Part shown: positions 43,172-51,512 of the stretch, one piece after another
Position numbering within the stretch: the stretch's first letter is position 1
Layout: each line of letters starts with the position of its first letter
Assembly: GCF_004216905.1 (NCBI RefSeq)
Contig: NZ_SGXJ01000001.1
Span: 1,736,001 to 1,800,000, forward strand
DNA: 64,000 nucleotides
Direction of reading: 5' to 3'
Origin: Kribbella sp. VKM Ac-2569
GTDB lineage: Bacteria; Actinomycetota; Actinomycetes; Propionibacteriales; Kribbellaceae
The notes under the pieces: generated by a model
Databases searched by the model: none
What the model was told of the DNA's origin: nothing
What the model saw: the letters and a program-made list of their open reading frames with translations, nothing else
Made by a program: the position numbers and the translations under genes

Positions 43172-43804
43172 GTGACCTCGACCACGGTTCCCCAGGGCCC
43201 GCCGAAGCGCCGACGCGACCGGGCCGCGCGGGAACGGGAGATCCTCGAGGCGGCCGAGCGGATCTTCGGTGAGCGCGGGTACCAGGGCACGTCCATGGAC
43301 GACGTCGCCGCACAGGTCGGGGTGTCGAAACCGCTGATCTACCAGTACTACGGCTCGAAGGACGGCCTGTTCCTCGCCTGCCTCGCCCGGCTCCGCGGCC
43401 AACTGCTGGACACCGTCGCCGACGCCGTGATGGCCGCTCCCGACGCCGAAGACGCCCTGTACGTCGGCTTTCTGGCCTGGTTCCGTTTCCTCGACGAGCA
43501 CCCGCAGGCCTGGTCCGTCCTGGTCGACGAGGGCATGCTGAGCGCCGGCCCCGCCGCGGAGGCCACCGACGAGGTACGCGCGGCCTTCATCGAACTGATC
43601 GCCACGATGGTCCGGATGAACCTCCCCGCCGGTCGCCCCGTCGACGACGACGAGGTCCAGATCGTTGCCCAGAGCATCTCCGGCGCCACCGAACGCCTCG
43701 CCATCTGGCGCACCCGCGCCGCCACGCCCCCCACGCCCGAAAAGGTGGCCCGCACCCTCCAAGACCTCCTCTGGCAGGGCCTCCACACCCTCAAAACCAC
43801 CTGA
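43172..43804 (+). CDS. TetR family transcriptional regulator
   Basis: A 210-residue repressor. The helix-turn-helix (about 17-65) reads REILEAAERIFGERGYQGTSMDDVAAQVGVSKPLIYQYYGSKDGLF. The C-terminal domain (about 80-205) starts LLDTVADAVMAAPDAEDALYVGFLAWFRFLDEHP. GTG 43172 is the start. It is divergent from the flavin monooxygenase and very likely controls both through the palindrome at 43128. Confidence 0.93.
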   Translation: MTSTTVPQGPPKRRRDRAAREREILEAAERIFGERGYQGTSMDDVAAQVGVSKPLIYQYYGSKDGLFLACLARLRGQLLDTVADAVMAAPDAEDALYVGFLAWFRFLDEHPQAWSVLVDEGMLSAGPAAEATDEVRAAFIELIATMVRMNLPAGRPVDDDEVQIVAQSISGATERLAIWRTRAATPPTPEKVARTLQDLLWQGLHTLKTT

Positions 43805-43862
43805 TCACCCGTCGCCGAAGTACGCTCCTCGCACCCAGCTGACGATGTTTGGTCTGGGAGGG

Positions 43863-43883
43863 ATGTCGGATCGGGGCCGACAT
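43863..43883. repeat. Inverted repeat upstream of the RibD-like gene
   Basis: ATGTCGG (43863-43869) and CCGACAT (43877-43883) flank seven bases, 58 bases before the start of the reductase gene. It could be an operator or the end of the TetR transcript. Nothing else in the 136-base gap is clear. Confidence 0.35.
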
Positions 43884-43940
43884 GGTCGTAGTAGTGGTGA
43901 GGGCACCGAAGAGGCGCCCACCAAACCAGGGGAGAACATC

Positions 43941-44516
43941 ATGACCGCCAGCTACACCTTCGACATCTTCTCGAGCTTCGACGGTTACTCGAACAGCCGG
44001 TCCTTCGGTGGCTACTTCGGGAAGCAAGGTCCGGAGTTTCTCGAACACCGCCTCGCTCAGTTCAACGAAGAGCAGCGGCTGGCCCTCGGGGCCAACACCT
44101 TTCGGGGGATGGCGGCGATGCTGGCCGCAAGCTCCGAAGGGTCCGAGACACGGGACCCGTGGGTCACCCGGATGCGGAACCTGCCGACGACGGTGGTGTC
44201 GAACACCCTCGAAGGAACCCTCGACTGGCCGGACGCCACCGTCCTGAACGGCGACCCCGTCGAAGCCATCGCCCGCCTCAAGAAGGAGTCGGACATCCCG
44301 CTGCGCTCGCACGGCAGCCTCACCCTGAACCGCGCACTGCTGGCCGCCGGCCTGGTCGACCGCGTCCAGGTGACGATCTTCCCGGTGATCACGGGCAAGG
44401 GCGGGCTGGGCCGGATCTTCGAGGACGCAACCGAACTCGACCTGGAACTGATCGAGAGCCAAACCCTCGACGGCCACACCCAGGAGCTCATCTACCGCCC
44501 CACCCTCCACACCTGA
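43941..44516 (+). CDS. Dihydrofolate reductase/RibD C-terminal family protein
   Basis: A 191-residue NADPH-dependent reductase-like protein. It starts YTFDIFSSFDGYSNSRSFGGYFGKQGPEF, has LALGANTFRGMAAML near residue 50, NLPTTVVSNTLEGTLDWPDATVLNGDPVEAIARLKKE near 90-120, and ends with RVQVTIFPVITGKGGLGRIFED, all in RibD_C order. ATG 43941 has GGGGAG upstream; the longer upstream frame overlaps the TetR gene. Such stand-alone members are common in actinobacteria and seldom have a proven substrate. Confidence 0.9.
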   Translation: MTASYTFDIFSSFDGYSNSRSFGGYFGKQGPEFLEHRLAQFNEEQRLALGANTFRGMAAMLAASSEGSETRDPWVTRMRNLPTTVVSNTLEGTLDWPDATVLNGDPVEAIARLKKESDIPLRSHGSLTLNRALLAAGLVDRVQVTIFPVITGKGGLGRIFEDATELDLELIESQTLDGHTQELIYRPTLHT

Positions 44517-45014
44517 CCGCCCCAACCCGAGCCCGCCCAGCCCGCCGGTGGTCACTCCACTCCTTCCGCGGTGACCCAGCAGCCACGAACCTCGCCAACC
44601 GCCCACCACCCACCAACGGCCGCAGACGGCGGGTTCATGAAGGTAGACACGGGCGACCACCGCACCGGCTGCGGCAGACGGTGGTTCGCAAAGTCGAGCA
44701 CGCGACCAAACACACCGGCCGCCCCGACGGTGATAGCCGGTGGCGGGTGACCACCGGCAAGGGCTGCGACGCGTCATCCGCCCGCAGATGTGGCCAACTC
44801 ACCCGAACCCCACGGGCGTCACACGAGCAAGCCGTGCCGCGCGGCCGGGCCGGCGCCGCATGTACCGCATCTACCGCATATACCGGCTGACAGCCAGCGG
44901 CTAGCTGAAGCCCGCCATCCAGGGATTCTGCTGGTTCAGCGTCAGGTGCGGTCGATGCTTGCTAGCGGCAACGTGCTTGCGGCCACCGTTACGGCGCATC
45001 GGGCCAGCCGTGGC
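44517..45014. other. 498-bp gap with no gene seen
   Basis: No frame on either strand reads like a protein family. The only structure I see is TACCGCAT-like 8-base repeats near 44869-44891 (three copies, slightly varied). Base composition is like the neighbours but codon pattern is absent. It may be decayed coding DNA or the 3' flank of the HNH gene. Confidence 0.5.
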
Positions 45015-46928
45015 TCAGGCGACTTCGACGGTCTCGCCCCATGGGTCGAGCGGTGTCCTGTCCGAGCCTCGACGCGCCGACTCCGCCCTACGGTCGATTG
45101 GAGGGCCGTCGCCCCAGATCGCCAGGTACGTCGCGTCGCGCGAGCCGTTGGCCGATGAGTCGCAGGCCTCTGACTCGCTGACCTGTGACTCGCTGGCCGA
45201 TGAGGACCCGGCCCGCGAGTGGTTGACCCGAGACTCGCCAGGCGGTGACGGATCGGCTCGCGACCCCTCGGGCAATAGGCGATCGGCCCCGGAGTCGCCG
45301 GGCGGTGAGTGGTCCGCTCGTGAGTCGCCAGCCCATGGGTCCTCCGGCGCTGAGTGATCAGCCCGCAAGTGATTGGCCCGCGAGCCCTCGGACAGTGCGT
45401 CGTCGGGCAAGAGGTCATCAGCCGGTGACTCGCCGGGCGGTGAACTGCCAGGCGGTGAGTGATCGGCCCGTGATTCGTTCGCCCGTGAGTCGCTGGCTCG
45501 CGGGTGGGTTGCCTGTGGTGGTGGCGGTGTGGTTGTTGGTGGGTTTGGGCGATGTTGGCGAGTGGTTGCCGGGTCGGCCCAGGTGGGTCTGGTGACGTGG
45601 ACTTGGCCGTTGGCGATGGTGATGGTCCAGTGGCCGTGGTGCAGGTCGGTGTGGTGGCGGCGACAGACCAGGGCGAGGTTCTCGACCTTGGTGTCGCCGC
45701 CGTCGATCCAGGAGATCAGATGATGCGCGTCGCACATGACGGGCGGTGCATTGCAGATCACGCAGCCGCGGTCGCGGGTGTTCAGGGCGCGGCGGATCGC
45801 CTTGGTGACGAGGCGTTCGCAGCGGCCGACGTCGAGGGGTTCGGAGTTGGAGCCGAGCACGATCGGGATGACCTTGGCGTCGCAGGCGAGGCGGCGGATG
45901 GTGGCCGCGGACAGTCCGTTGCTGTAGACGGTCTGCCCGATCGCGTCCGCGGTCGCCGCCTTCAGGTCCTGGAAGTCGATGGTCACGGTGAGGTTCGCCT
46001 TCGCCCCGAACCCAGGCACCGTGTCCACGACCCCACCGCGCGAACCACCCACGCCACCACAAGCCTGGCCAGCCACCGCGCCGCCGTCCGCGCCGTTGTC
46101 CGGATCGTTGTCCGGTTCGCTCTGTGTCTGCGCCGTTGAGGTATCTGAGTCGCCGGCGTCCGGCGTGGTGGGGCGGGGGATGGTGGGTGAGGGGGTGCCG
46201 GCGTCGAGCGCGGTGGCGGCCAGCGTCAACGTGGTGCTGAGGGCGTCGGCCTGGCGCTTCTCGCGGGAGCGGGGGTCGCGTTCGCCGTCGATGGTCTTGT
46301 GGGGGCGGGCGCCGGTGACGATCAGGGTGCGGAGGAGCTCGGCGTTCTCGTTGGCCAGGTAGCCGGTGAACTTCACGCCCCGGTCCGCGGTCTTGAGGGT
46401 GAGGGTCTCGCGGGCGGCGGCCTTGTCCTCTTCGGGTTCGGGGCCGTCGGTGTCCAGGATGTCGCGGGACTGCTCGGCGGCCTGACGCAGATCGGCCGGG
46501 CACAGGTGCCGGGCGAGGCGGACTAGTTCCTGTTCGGCGAACTCGAGATCGGCGACCGGGACGGTTGTCGGGACCTTTTCCAGGGCGGTCACGATTGCTT
46601 CGGCCTGGGCTGGCCGCAACAGCACCGCAGGAATCTCCCCGTCCTCCACAACCGAGTCGGGGTCGGGCAGCGCGGCGACGACCGCCGCATACTTGGGCAG
46701 GACACGGGCCAGGCGGACGTCGCGGAAGGCGCGGGCGTGGTCGAGGCGGTAGCGGAACTCCACGTACTGGACCATGTCCCGGGCACCGACCCGCTCGGCG
46801 TACCCGGACTTGTCCATCGCCGCGATGATCCGCAGCCGGCGGGTTTCGATCCGGGTCAGGTCGGCGTCGGCCTGGTCGAGAGCGCGCTCCAGCTCCGCAT
46901 CGCTCATCAACTCAGGCGGCTTGTCCAT
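45015..46928 (-). CDS. DUF222/HNH endonuclease protein (13E12-like) with pentapeptide tail
   Basis: A 637-residue protein. DUF222 (about 5-330) begins ELMSDAELERALDQADADLTRIETRRLRIIAAMDKSGYAERVG, with a Pro/Ser/Thr- and Asp-rich break near 245-300. The HNH nuclease (about 395-450) shows CVICNAPPVMCDAHHLISWIDGG and LALVCRRHHTDLHHGHW with its Cys pair and catalytic His. Residues 476-600 are 25 tandem five-residue units, and 37 unique residues close the protein. DUF222/HNH genes are multi-copy in actinobacteria and include the mycobacterial 13E12 repeats used as a phage site. Their cellular role is unknown. Confidence 0.9.
   Translation of the reverse strand: MDKPPELMSDAELERALDQADADLTRIETRRLRIIAAMDKSGYAERVGARDMVQYVEFRYRLDHARAFRDVRLARVLPKYAAVVAALPDPDSVVEDGEIPAVLLRPAQAEAIVTALEKVPTTVPVADLEFAEQELVRLARHLCPADLRQAAEQSRDILDTDGPEPEEDKAAARETLTLKTADRGVKFTGYLANENAELLRTLIVTGARPHKTIDGERDPRSREKRQADALSTTLTLAATALDAGTPSPTIPRPTTPDAGDSDTSTAQTQSEPDNDPDNGADGGAVAGQACGGVGGSRGGVVDTVPGFGAKANLTVTIDFQDLKAATADAIGQTVYSNGLSAATIRRLACDAKVIPIVLGSNSEPLDVGRCERLVTKAIRRALNTRDRGCVICNAPPVMCDAHHLISWIDGGDTKVENLALVCRRHHTDLHHGHWTITIANGQVHVTRPTWADPATTRQHRPNPPTTTPPPPQATHPRASDSRANESRADHSPPGSSPPGESPADDLLPDDALSEGSRANHLRADHSAPEDPWAGDSRADHSPPGDSGADRLLPEGSRADPSPPGESRVNHSRAGSSSASESQVSESEACDSSANGSRDATYLAIWGDGPPIDRRAESARRGSDRTPLDPWGETVEVA
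45129..45503 (-). repeat. 15-bp minisatellite coding 25 pentapeptides
   Basis: Exactly 25 units of 15 bases stay in frame. Typical units are SRADH (three exact copies), SPPGE (two), SRANE, SRANH, SPPGD, LLPDD and LLPEG. The pattern is roughly S-[RP]-[AP]-[DNG]-[DEH], so the tail is hydrophilic and acidic with interspersed Arg and Pro and probably disordered. Units near the 3' end are more diverged (SQVSE, SEACD, SSANG). The rest of the gene has no such periodicity. Confidence 0.9.
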
Positions 46929-46996
46929 GCATCAAAGCCTAGCCACCCCCACCGACAGTTTTCAAAGCCAGATCCCCTTATTTTCAAGGGATTCTG

Positions 46997-47005
46997 TTAT
47001 CCACA
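46997..47005 (+). other. Single perfect DnaA-box-like TTATCCACA
   Basis: TTATCCACA matches the DnaA consensus exactly, followed by a second TCCACAG seven bases on. It lies in the 107-base gap upstream of the DUF222/HNH gene. One or two boxes without a cluster or dnaA/dnaN genes do not make an origin; it could be chance or a site for DnaA control. Confidence 0.35.
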
Positions 47006-47035
47006 GATCTCCACAGCCCCTTGCGCAAGCGGCGA

Positions 47036-47947
47036 CTAGTGTGCAGTGAAGTCGGTGAGGATGTCGGCTACCGAGGCTTGGCCGTTGGGGAGGGTGTCGG
47101 GGAAACGGCCCATGTAGTAAGGGATTGCGATGATCACCAGGGACAGGGCCCAGCCGCGGGCGCGGAGCCAGGTGGTGTTGCCGACCTCTAACGCTTCGCG
47201 GTAAGCCTTCCTGGACTCGCCTTCGAAGATCCACCATGCGGGCAGTACATCGCCTGCCGGGTCGGCGGCGCGCGCCGTGGCGAAGTCGATCACCGCCGAA
47301 AGCTTGCCATTAGCAACCAGTATGTTGCCCGACATGAGGTCGCCGTGGATCCACCGCCGCGTACCGTCCCAGGTGCCGGCCGCCAAGGACTCCTCCCAGG
47401 CTGCCAGCACGCGCCCGGTGTCGAAGTGTTCCCGCAGCTCGTCCAGCGCCTCGCGGAACATCTCGTCCCGCGGTGCCAGCGGCGTACCGCGGCTGAACGG
47501 ATCGTCGTCCGGAACGGGTGCGCCGGTCGTGTCGACTTCTCGCAGGGTGCGCACGAAACCGGCGAGGTCACGAGCTGCCTGGGTGGCGTCGACGGTCTCC
47601 GGCGACAACGGTGCTCCAGGCAACCAGCGGTAGACGCCCCAGGTGAAGGGATAGACCTCGGCCGGCTGCCCGAGTTCCAGTGGTTCCGGGATCGGGAGCG
47701 AGACGTACGGCGCCAGGCGCGGCATCCACGTCAGGTCGTTCTCGACCTGTCCCTGGTTCCGCGACGTCCGCGGCAAGCGAACCGATAGGTCGTCGCCCAC
47801 GCGGAACGTCACGTTGTCGGTCCCCGACCGTTCGACCACCCGCACCGACAGCCCCGCCCAGCGCGGGAACTGCTCCGCGAGCAATCGCTCCACCACCGTG
47901 GAGTCGATTTCCACCTCGTCGTCGTGCAGCTTCGGAACACCCGTCAC
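47036..47947 (-). CDS. Aminoglycoside phosphotransferase-like kinase
   Basis: A 303-residue APH-fold protein. The N-lobe has TDNVTFRVGDDLSVRLPRT. The catalytic loop is RRWIHGDLMSGNILVANGK (His-Gly-Asp, then Asn), and the metal-binding Asp is in AVIDFATA. WLPGAPLSPETVD and the C-terminal helices follow the usual order. GTG 47947 is the start. Family members phosphorylate antibiotics or small metabolites; no resistance context is present. It is intact, unlike the remnant at 39300. Confidence 0.9.
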   Translation of the reverse strand: MTGVPKLHDDEVEIDSTVVERLLAEQFPRWAGLSVRVVERSGTDNVTFRVGDDLSVRLPRTSRNQGQVENDLTWMPRLAPYVSLPIPEPLELGQPAEVYPFTWGVYRWLPGAPLSPETVDATQAARDLAGFVRTLREVDTTGAPVPDDDPFSRGTPLAPRDEMFREALDELREHFDTGRVLAAWEESLAAGTWDGTRRWIHGDLMSGNILVANGKLSAVIDFATARAADPAGDVLPAWWIFEGESRKAYREALEVGNTTWLRARGWALSLVIIAIPYYMGRFPDTLPNGQASVADILTDFTAH

Positions 47948-48019
47948 GGCGCGACCCTCACACCCAGACGACGTACGGTCAACCGATTTCGAGCAGCGTG
48001 CATGCGCGAGACTGACTCC

Positions 48020-48982
48020 ATGATGGATTCACCGCTCCCTGAGGCGTGGCAGCGGGCTGAGGTTCCTCGGCTGCCGGCTATCGGATCTGATGTTGTCGAC
48101 GAGTTCGCCCGGACGATCTACGGTCGTACGCCGGAAGGTGGGCGGTTGACCGAGGTGGTACTGCGTTCGCGGGACAACGGCGTCCTCGACGGGGCAGCCG
48201 ACCGCTTGCGGCATCGCGCCGTGATCGCCTGCCCACTGGGCAACCTCGAGCTCGACATCATCACTCACCTGCCGGCCGGAGCGAGCGCCGAACACCCCGT
48301 TCCGGTCGTCGTCGCCCTCAACTTCAAGAGCAACGAGGAGCCTTCCGCGAAGGTGATGGCGGCCGGGTACGCCGTACTCGCGGTGGACTACCAACAGATC
48401 GAGCCCGACGACCCGGCCCCCGCCACACCCGGCGTACGCGCGCTGTTCCCGACCGAGTCGTGGGGAGCGGTCGCTGCCTGGGCTTGGGGACTGTCCCGCC
48501 TCCTCGACATCGCCGGCGGCATCGACGGCGTCGATCCGGCGAACGCGGTCGTGCTCGGGCACTCCCGGCTGGGCAAGGCCGCGCTGTGGGCAGGTGCGCA
48601 GGACGAGCGGTTCGCGGTCACGGTCTCCAACGGGTCCGGTTGTTGCGGCGCATCACTGTTCCGTCATCCGGGTGGTGAGGACATCGCCGCGATCACCACG
48701 AAGTTCCCGCACTGGTTCGTCCCGTCGTTCTCGACGTACGCCGGTAACGAGAGCAGCCTGCCCGTCGACCAGCACCAGCTCCTCGCGAGCATCGCCCCGC
48801 GCCGCGTGTACGTCGCCAGCGCCGAGGACGACGCCTGGGCCGACCCGATCGGCGAGTACCTGTCCGTCGTCGCCGCCATGCCCGCCTTCGCCCCGAACGG
48901 CATCGGATACCACGTCCGCCCCGGCACCCACGACCTCCTCGAAGAGGACTGGCTGCACGCTCTGGCCTTCGCGAAACGGTGA
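48020..48982 (+). CDS. CE15-like glucuronoyl esterase/alpha-beta hydrolase
   Basis: A 320-residue hydrolase. The nucleophile motif VLGHSRLGKAALWAGAQDERFAVTVS matches the G-x-S-R-x-G-K signature of glucuronoyl esterases, which cut lignin-glucuronoxylan ester links. VPVVVALNFKSNEEP fits the oxyanion-loop strand, and a C-terminal His lies in HVRPGTHDLLEEDW. There is no signal peptide, so it would act inside the cell on imported fragments, unlike secreted CE15 enzymes. The start is uncertain: ATG 48002, 48020 or 48023, none with a clear ribosome site. Confidence 0.78.
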   Translation: MMDSPLPEAWQRAEVPRLPAIGSDVVDEFARTIYGRTPEGGRLTEVVLRSRDNGVLDGAADRLRHRAVIACPLGNLELDIITHLPAGASAEHPVPVVVALNFKSNEEPSAKVMAAGYAVLAVDYQQIEPDDPAPATPGVRALFPTESWGAVAAWAWGLSRLLDIAGGIDGVDPANAVVLGHSRLGKAALWAGAQDERFAVTVSNGSGCCGASLFRHPGGEDIAAITTKFPHWFVPSFSTYAGNESSLPVDQHQLLASIAPRRVYVASAEDDAWADPIGEYLSVVAAMPAFAPNGIGYHVRPGTHDLLEEDWLHALAFAKR

Positions 48983-48989
48983 CTGCCCG

Positions 48990-49481
48990 TCAGTTCCCGA
49001 ACAGCTCGTGGATGGCAGCTTCCTGATCGTCGGTCAGGTCGGTGTGGATGAGCTTGGCCCGGAGGCCGGTCCTCCGGAAGGTTTCGCGGACCTTGTCCGC
49101 CACCTCGTCGCTGGACAGCAGGAACAGCGCCGACGTCCCCGGCGTGACCTGGGCGCGTACCTCCTTGATGAAGTCGTCGTCGATCCCGACGTCGATCAGG
49201 GAGCCCGCCACAGCTCCGGCCGCCGCGCCGATCGCAGCTCCCGCCCAGGGCATCAGGAAGATCGTTCCGAACAGCATCCCCCAGAACATCCCACCGACCG
49301 CTCCCGGACCTGTCATGTTCCGCACCTGCCTGGTCCGCGGCCGCCGCTTCTCCGGCTGCCACGACACCGAGGCCGCGTCATGGATCCGGATCAGCTTCTG
49401 CTTCGCCAGACTCTCCAACGTCCCGATCGCCTGGTTGGCCCCGTCCCAGGTCTCGAACTTCCACACCGTCAACGTCGCCAT
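48990..49481 (-). CDS. DUF1269 domain-containing membrane protein
   Basis: A 163-residue protein. The DUF1269 pattern begins LTVWKFETWDGANQAIGTLESLAKQKLIRIHDAASVSW. A Gly/Ala-rich hydrophobic hairpin (about 60-97, GGMFWGMLFGTIFLMPWAGAAIGAAAGAVAGSLIDVG) precedes IDDDFIKEVRAQVTPGTSALFLLS and a closing helix. ATG 49481 follows GAGGAG. The function is unknown; family members are small stress-linked membrane proteins in my recollection. It is convergent with the esterase. Confidence 0.88.
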   Translation of the reverse strand: MATLTVWKFETWDGANQAIGTLESLAKQKLIRIHDAASVSWQPEKRRPRTRQVRNMTGPGAVGGMFWGMLFGTIFLMPWAGAAIGAAAGAVAGSLIDVGIDDDFIKEVRAQVTPGTSALFLLSSDEVADKVRETFRRTGLRAKLIHTDLTDDQEAAIHELFGN

Positions 49482-49851
49482 CGCACCGCTCTCCTCGCGC
49501 CCATCCGCCGACTCCCGCGCAGCGCGTGCGTGGTGGGGTACGCCGACCCGCACCCGCACCCCCGCCGCCAGTCCACCCCGCGTCCGCCGCACACCCACCC
49601 TGCCGTGCACGATTCCCGCCGCACCGCGCGCTCCAGTACCCACTTCACCCACCCCGATCGCAATCCCTGCATCAACACTTCACTGGACGCTCCCTCTCAC
49701 CCATCAGTTGCCGACTTTCTCCCCAGATCACGAGTCCACCACCGCAAGCCACCCGGTGCCAGGTCTCACCCGCACCCGGCTGACGGATGTCATGGGTGGG
49801 TCGTGACGAGCGATCCAGGGGTGCGGCGGCCCACTCCAGCAGGCTTCAGGT
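49482..49851. other. 370-bp gap with no gene seen
   Basis: The stretch is strongly C-rich on the plus strand (runs of CACCC and CCGCC) and no frame resembles a protein family. It must hold the promoters of the DUF1269 gene (minus) and the ABC exporter operon (plus), but I see no convincing -35/-10 pair or palindrome. Confidence 0.5.
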
Positions 49852-50760
49852 ATGACGACAACGACTGCGGTCAGCCTGCGGGGTGTGACCAAGAGGTATG
49901 CGGATGTGCAGGCCGTCGCCGGGGTGGATCTGACCATCCGGGCCGGCGAGGTGGTGGCGTTGCTGGGGCCGAACGGCGCCGGTAAGTCGACCACGATCGA
50001 GATGCTGCTCGGCCTGGTGAAGCCGGACCAGGGCACGGTGCAGGTGTACGGCGGTACGCCGACCGACGCGATCGCCAAGGGTCAGGTCGGCGTGATGCTG
50101 CAGAGCGGCGGGATCATCGAGGACGCCAAGGTCGGCGAACTCCTGAACCTGGTGGCCGGCCTGCACAACGACCCGATGCCCGTCGAGGAGGCACTCGAGC
50201 GGGCCGGGATCGCGGACCTCACCAAGCGGACCATGAAGGGCCTGTCCGGCGGCCAGAAGCAGCGAGTGCGGTTCGCGATGGCGATCATCCCGCAGCCCGA
50301 CCTCATCGTGCTGGACGAGCCGACGACCGGCATGGACGTCGAGTCCCGCCGCGACTTCTGGGCGTCGATGCATGCCGAGACCGCCCGCGGCCGCACGGTG
50401 CTGTTCGCGACCCATTACCTCGAAGAGGCGGACGCGTACGCCGACCGCGTGGTGCTGATGCGCAACGGCAAGATCGTTGCCGACGGCACCGCCGCACAGA
50501 TCAAGGCGAGCGTCTCCGGCCGGACCATCCGCGCCACGATCCCCGGCGCCGATCTCGCCGCGCTCGCGTCGCTGCCCGGCGTACGGAATGTCGAGACCCG
50601 CGGCGACGTGGTCCTGCTGCAGTGCGCCGACTCCGACAACACGCTGCGGCATCTGCTGGGCAACACATCAGCCCACGACATCGAGGTCACCTCGGCCGAC
50701 CTCGAGGACGCCGTCCTCGCGATCGCCGACCAGAACAAGGCACAGGAGACTCTGGCATGA
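49852..50760 (+). CDS. ABC-2 type exporter ATP-binding protein
   Basis: A 302-residue ATPase. Walker A is GPNGAGKST near residue 42, the signature LSGGQKQRVRFAMA, Walker B LIVLDEPTTGMD, and the switch His is in FATHYLEEAD. The last 80 residues form the C-terminal extension seen in drug/antibiotic export ATPases. Its stop overlaps the permease start (ATGA). It is first of four genes with the permease, a sensor kinase and a response regulator, so the exporter is likely controlled by that two-component system. Confidence 0.95.
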   Translation: MTTTTAVSLRGVTKRYADVQAVAGVDLTIRAGEVVALLGPNGAGKSTTIEMLLGLVKPDQGTVQVYGGTPTDAIAKGQVGVMLQSGGIIEDAKVGELLNLVAGLHNDPMPVEEALERAGIADLTKRTMKGLSGGQKQRVRFAMAIIPQPDLIVLDEPTTGMDVESRRDFWASMHAETARGRTVLFATHYLEEADAYADRVVLMRNGKIVADGTAAQIKASVSGRTIRATIPGADLAALASLPGVRNVETRGDVVLLQCADSDNTLRHLLGNTSAHDIEVTSADLEDAVLAIADQNKAQETLA

Positions 50761-51491
50761 ACCGCGACTATCTGATCTTCGACATCCGCCGCACGCTGCG
50801 GAACCGGCGGGTGCTGATCTTCTCGATCCTGATGCCGCTGGTGCTGTTCCTGATCTTCGGCCTGACGATCCCGCAGGACGCCAACGAGGCCGGGATCTCC
50901 GCGATCGCGTACGTGATGGTCAGTATGGCGATGTTCGGCTCGATGTCCGCGGCGATGAGCAGCGGCGGCGTGATCGCGGCCGAACGCGACGGCGGCTGGA
51001 ACCGGACGCTGCGACTCACCCCGCTGAAGCCGCAGGCGTACGTCGTGAACAAGGTCATTCTGAGCCTGCTACTGGCGGTCCCGCCGCTCATCGTGGTGTT
51101 CCTGTGCGGCATGATCTTCGGGCACGTGCACCTGAGCGCCACGCAGTGGCTGACGGTCGCGCTGGTGTCGTGGCTCGGTGCGCTGCCGTTCGCGGCGATC
51201 GGCCTGGTCATCGGGTACATCGCGAAGCCGGACAGCGTGCAGCCGATCACCGGCCTGAGCACGATGCTGATCGCGGCCTTCGGCGGCCTGTGGCTGCCGG
51301 TCGACCAGATGCCGTCGATCATGAAGCACATCGCCCAGCTCACGCCGGCGTACTGGACCGGCCAGACCTCGCGGAGTGCGCTGACGGAGAGCGGTGTGGA
51401 CACCCACGCGCTGCTGGTGGTGATCGGCTGGACCGTCGTCCTCGGGCTCATCGGACTCCGCCGCTTCCGCGCCGACACCGCCCGCGCCTGA
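50757..51491 (+). CDS. ABC-2 type exporter permease
   Basis: A 244-residue membrane subunit with six helices. RRTLRNRRVLIFSILMPLVLFLIFG starts the ABC2_membrane fold, SGGVIAAERDGGWNRTLRLTPLKPQAYVVNKVI is the cytoplasmic coupling region, and AFGGLWLPVDQMPSIMKHIAQLTPAYW is the usual late motif. It is coupled to the ATPase by a four-base overlap. The substrate may be a drug, lipid or peptide. Confidence 0.93.
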   Translation: MNRDYLIFDIRRTLRNRRVLIFSILMPLVLFLIFGLTIPQDANEAGISAIAYVMVSMAMFGSMSAAMSSGGVIAAERDGGWNRTLRLTPLKPQAYVVNKVILSLLLAVPPLIVVFLCGMIFGHVHLSATQWLTVALVSWLGALPFAAIGLVIGYIAKPDSVQPITGLSTMLIAAFGGLWLPVDQMPSIMKHIAQLTPAYWTGQTSRSALTESGVDTHALLVVIGWTVVLGLIGLRRFRADTARA

Positions 51492-51512
51492 AACGTCCGA
51501 GACCGATCCCCT

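Noticed and set aside
44517..45014. Hidden gene in the gap before the HNH gene
   Set aside because: All frames on both strands lack family motifs, good starts or consistent codon usage.
46997..47005. Replication origin
   Set aside because: Only one perfect and one partial DnaA-like box, no AT-rich unwinding region, no dnaA, dnaN or partition genes.
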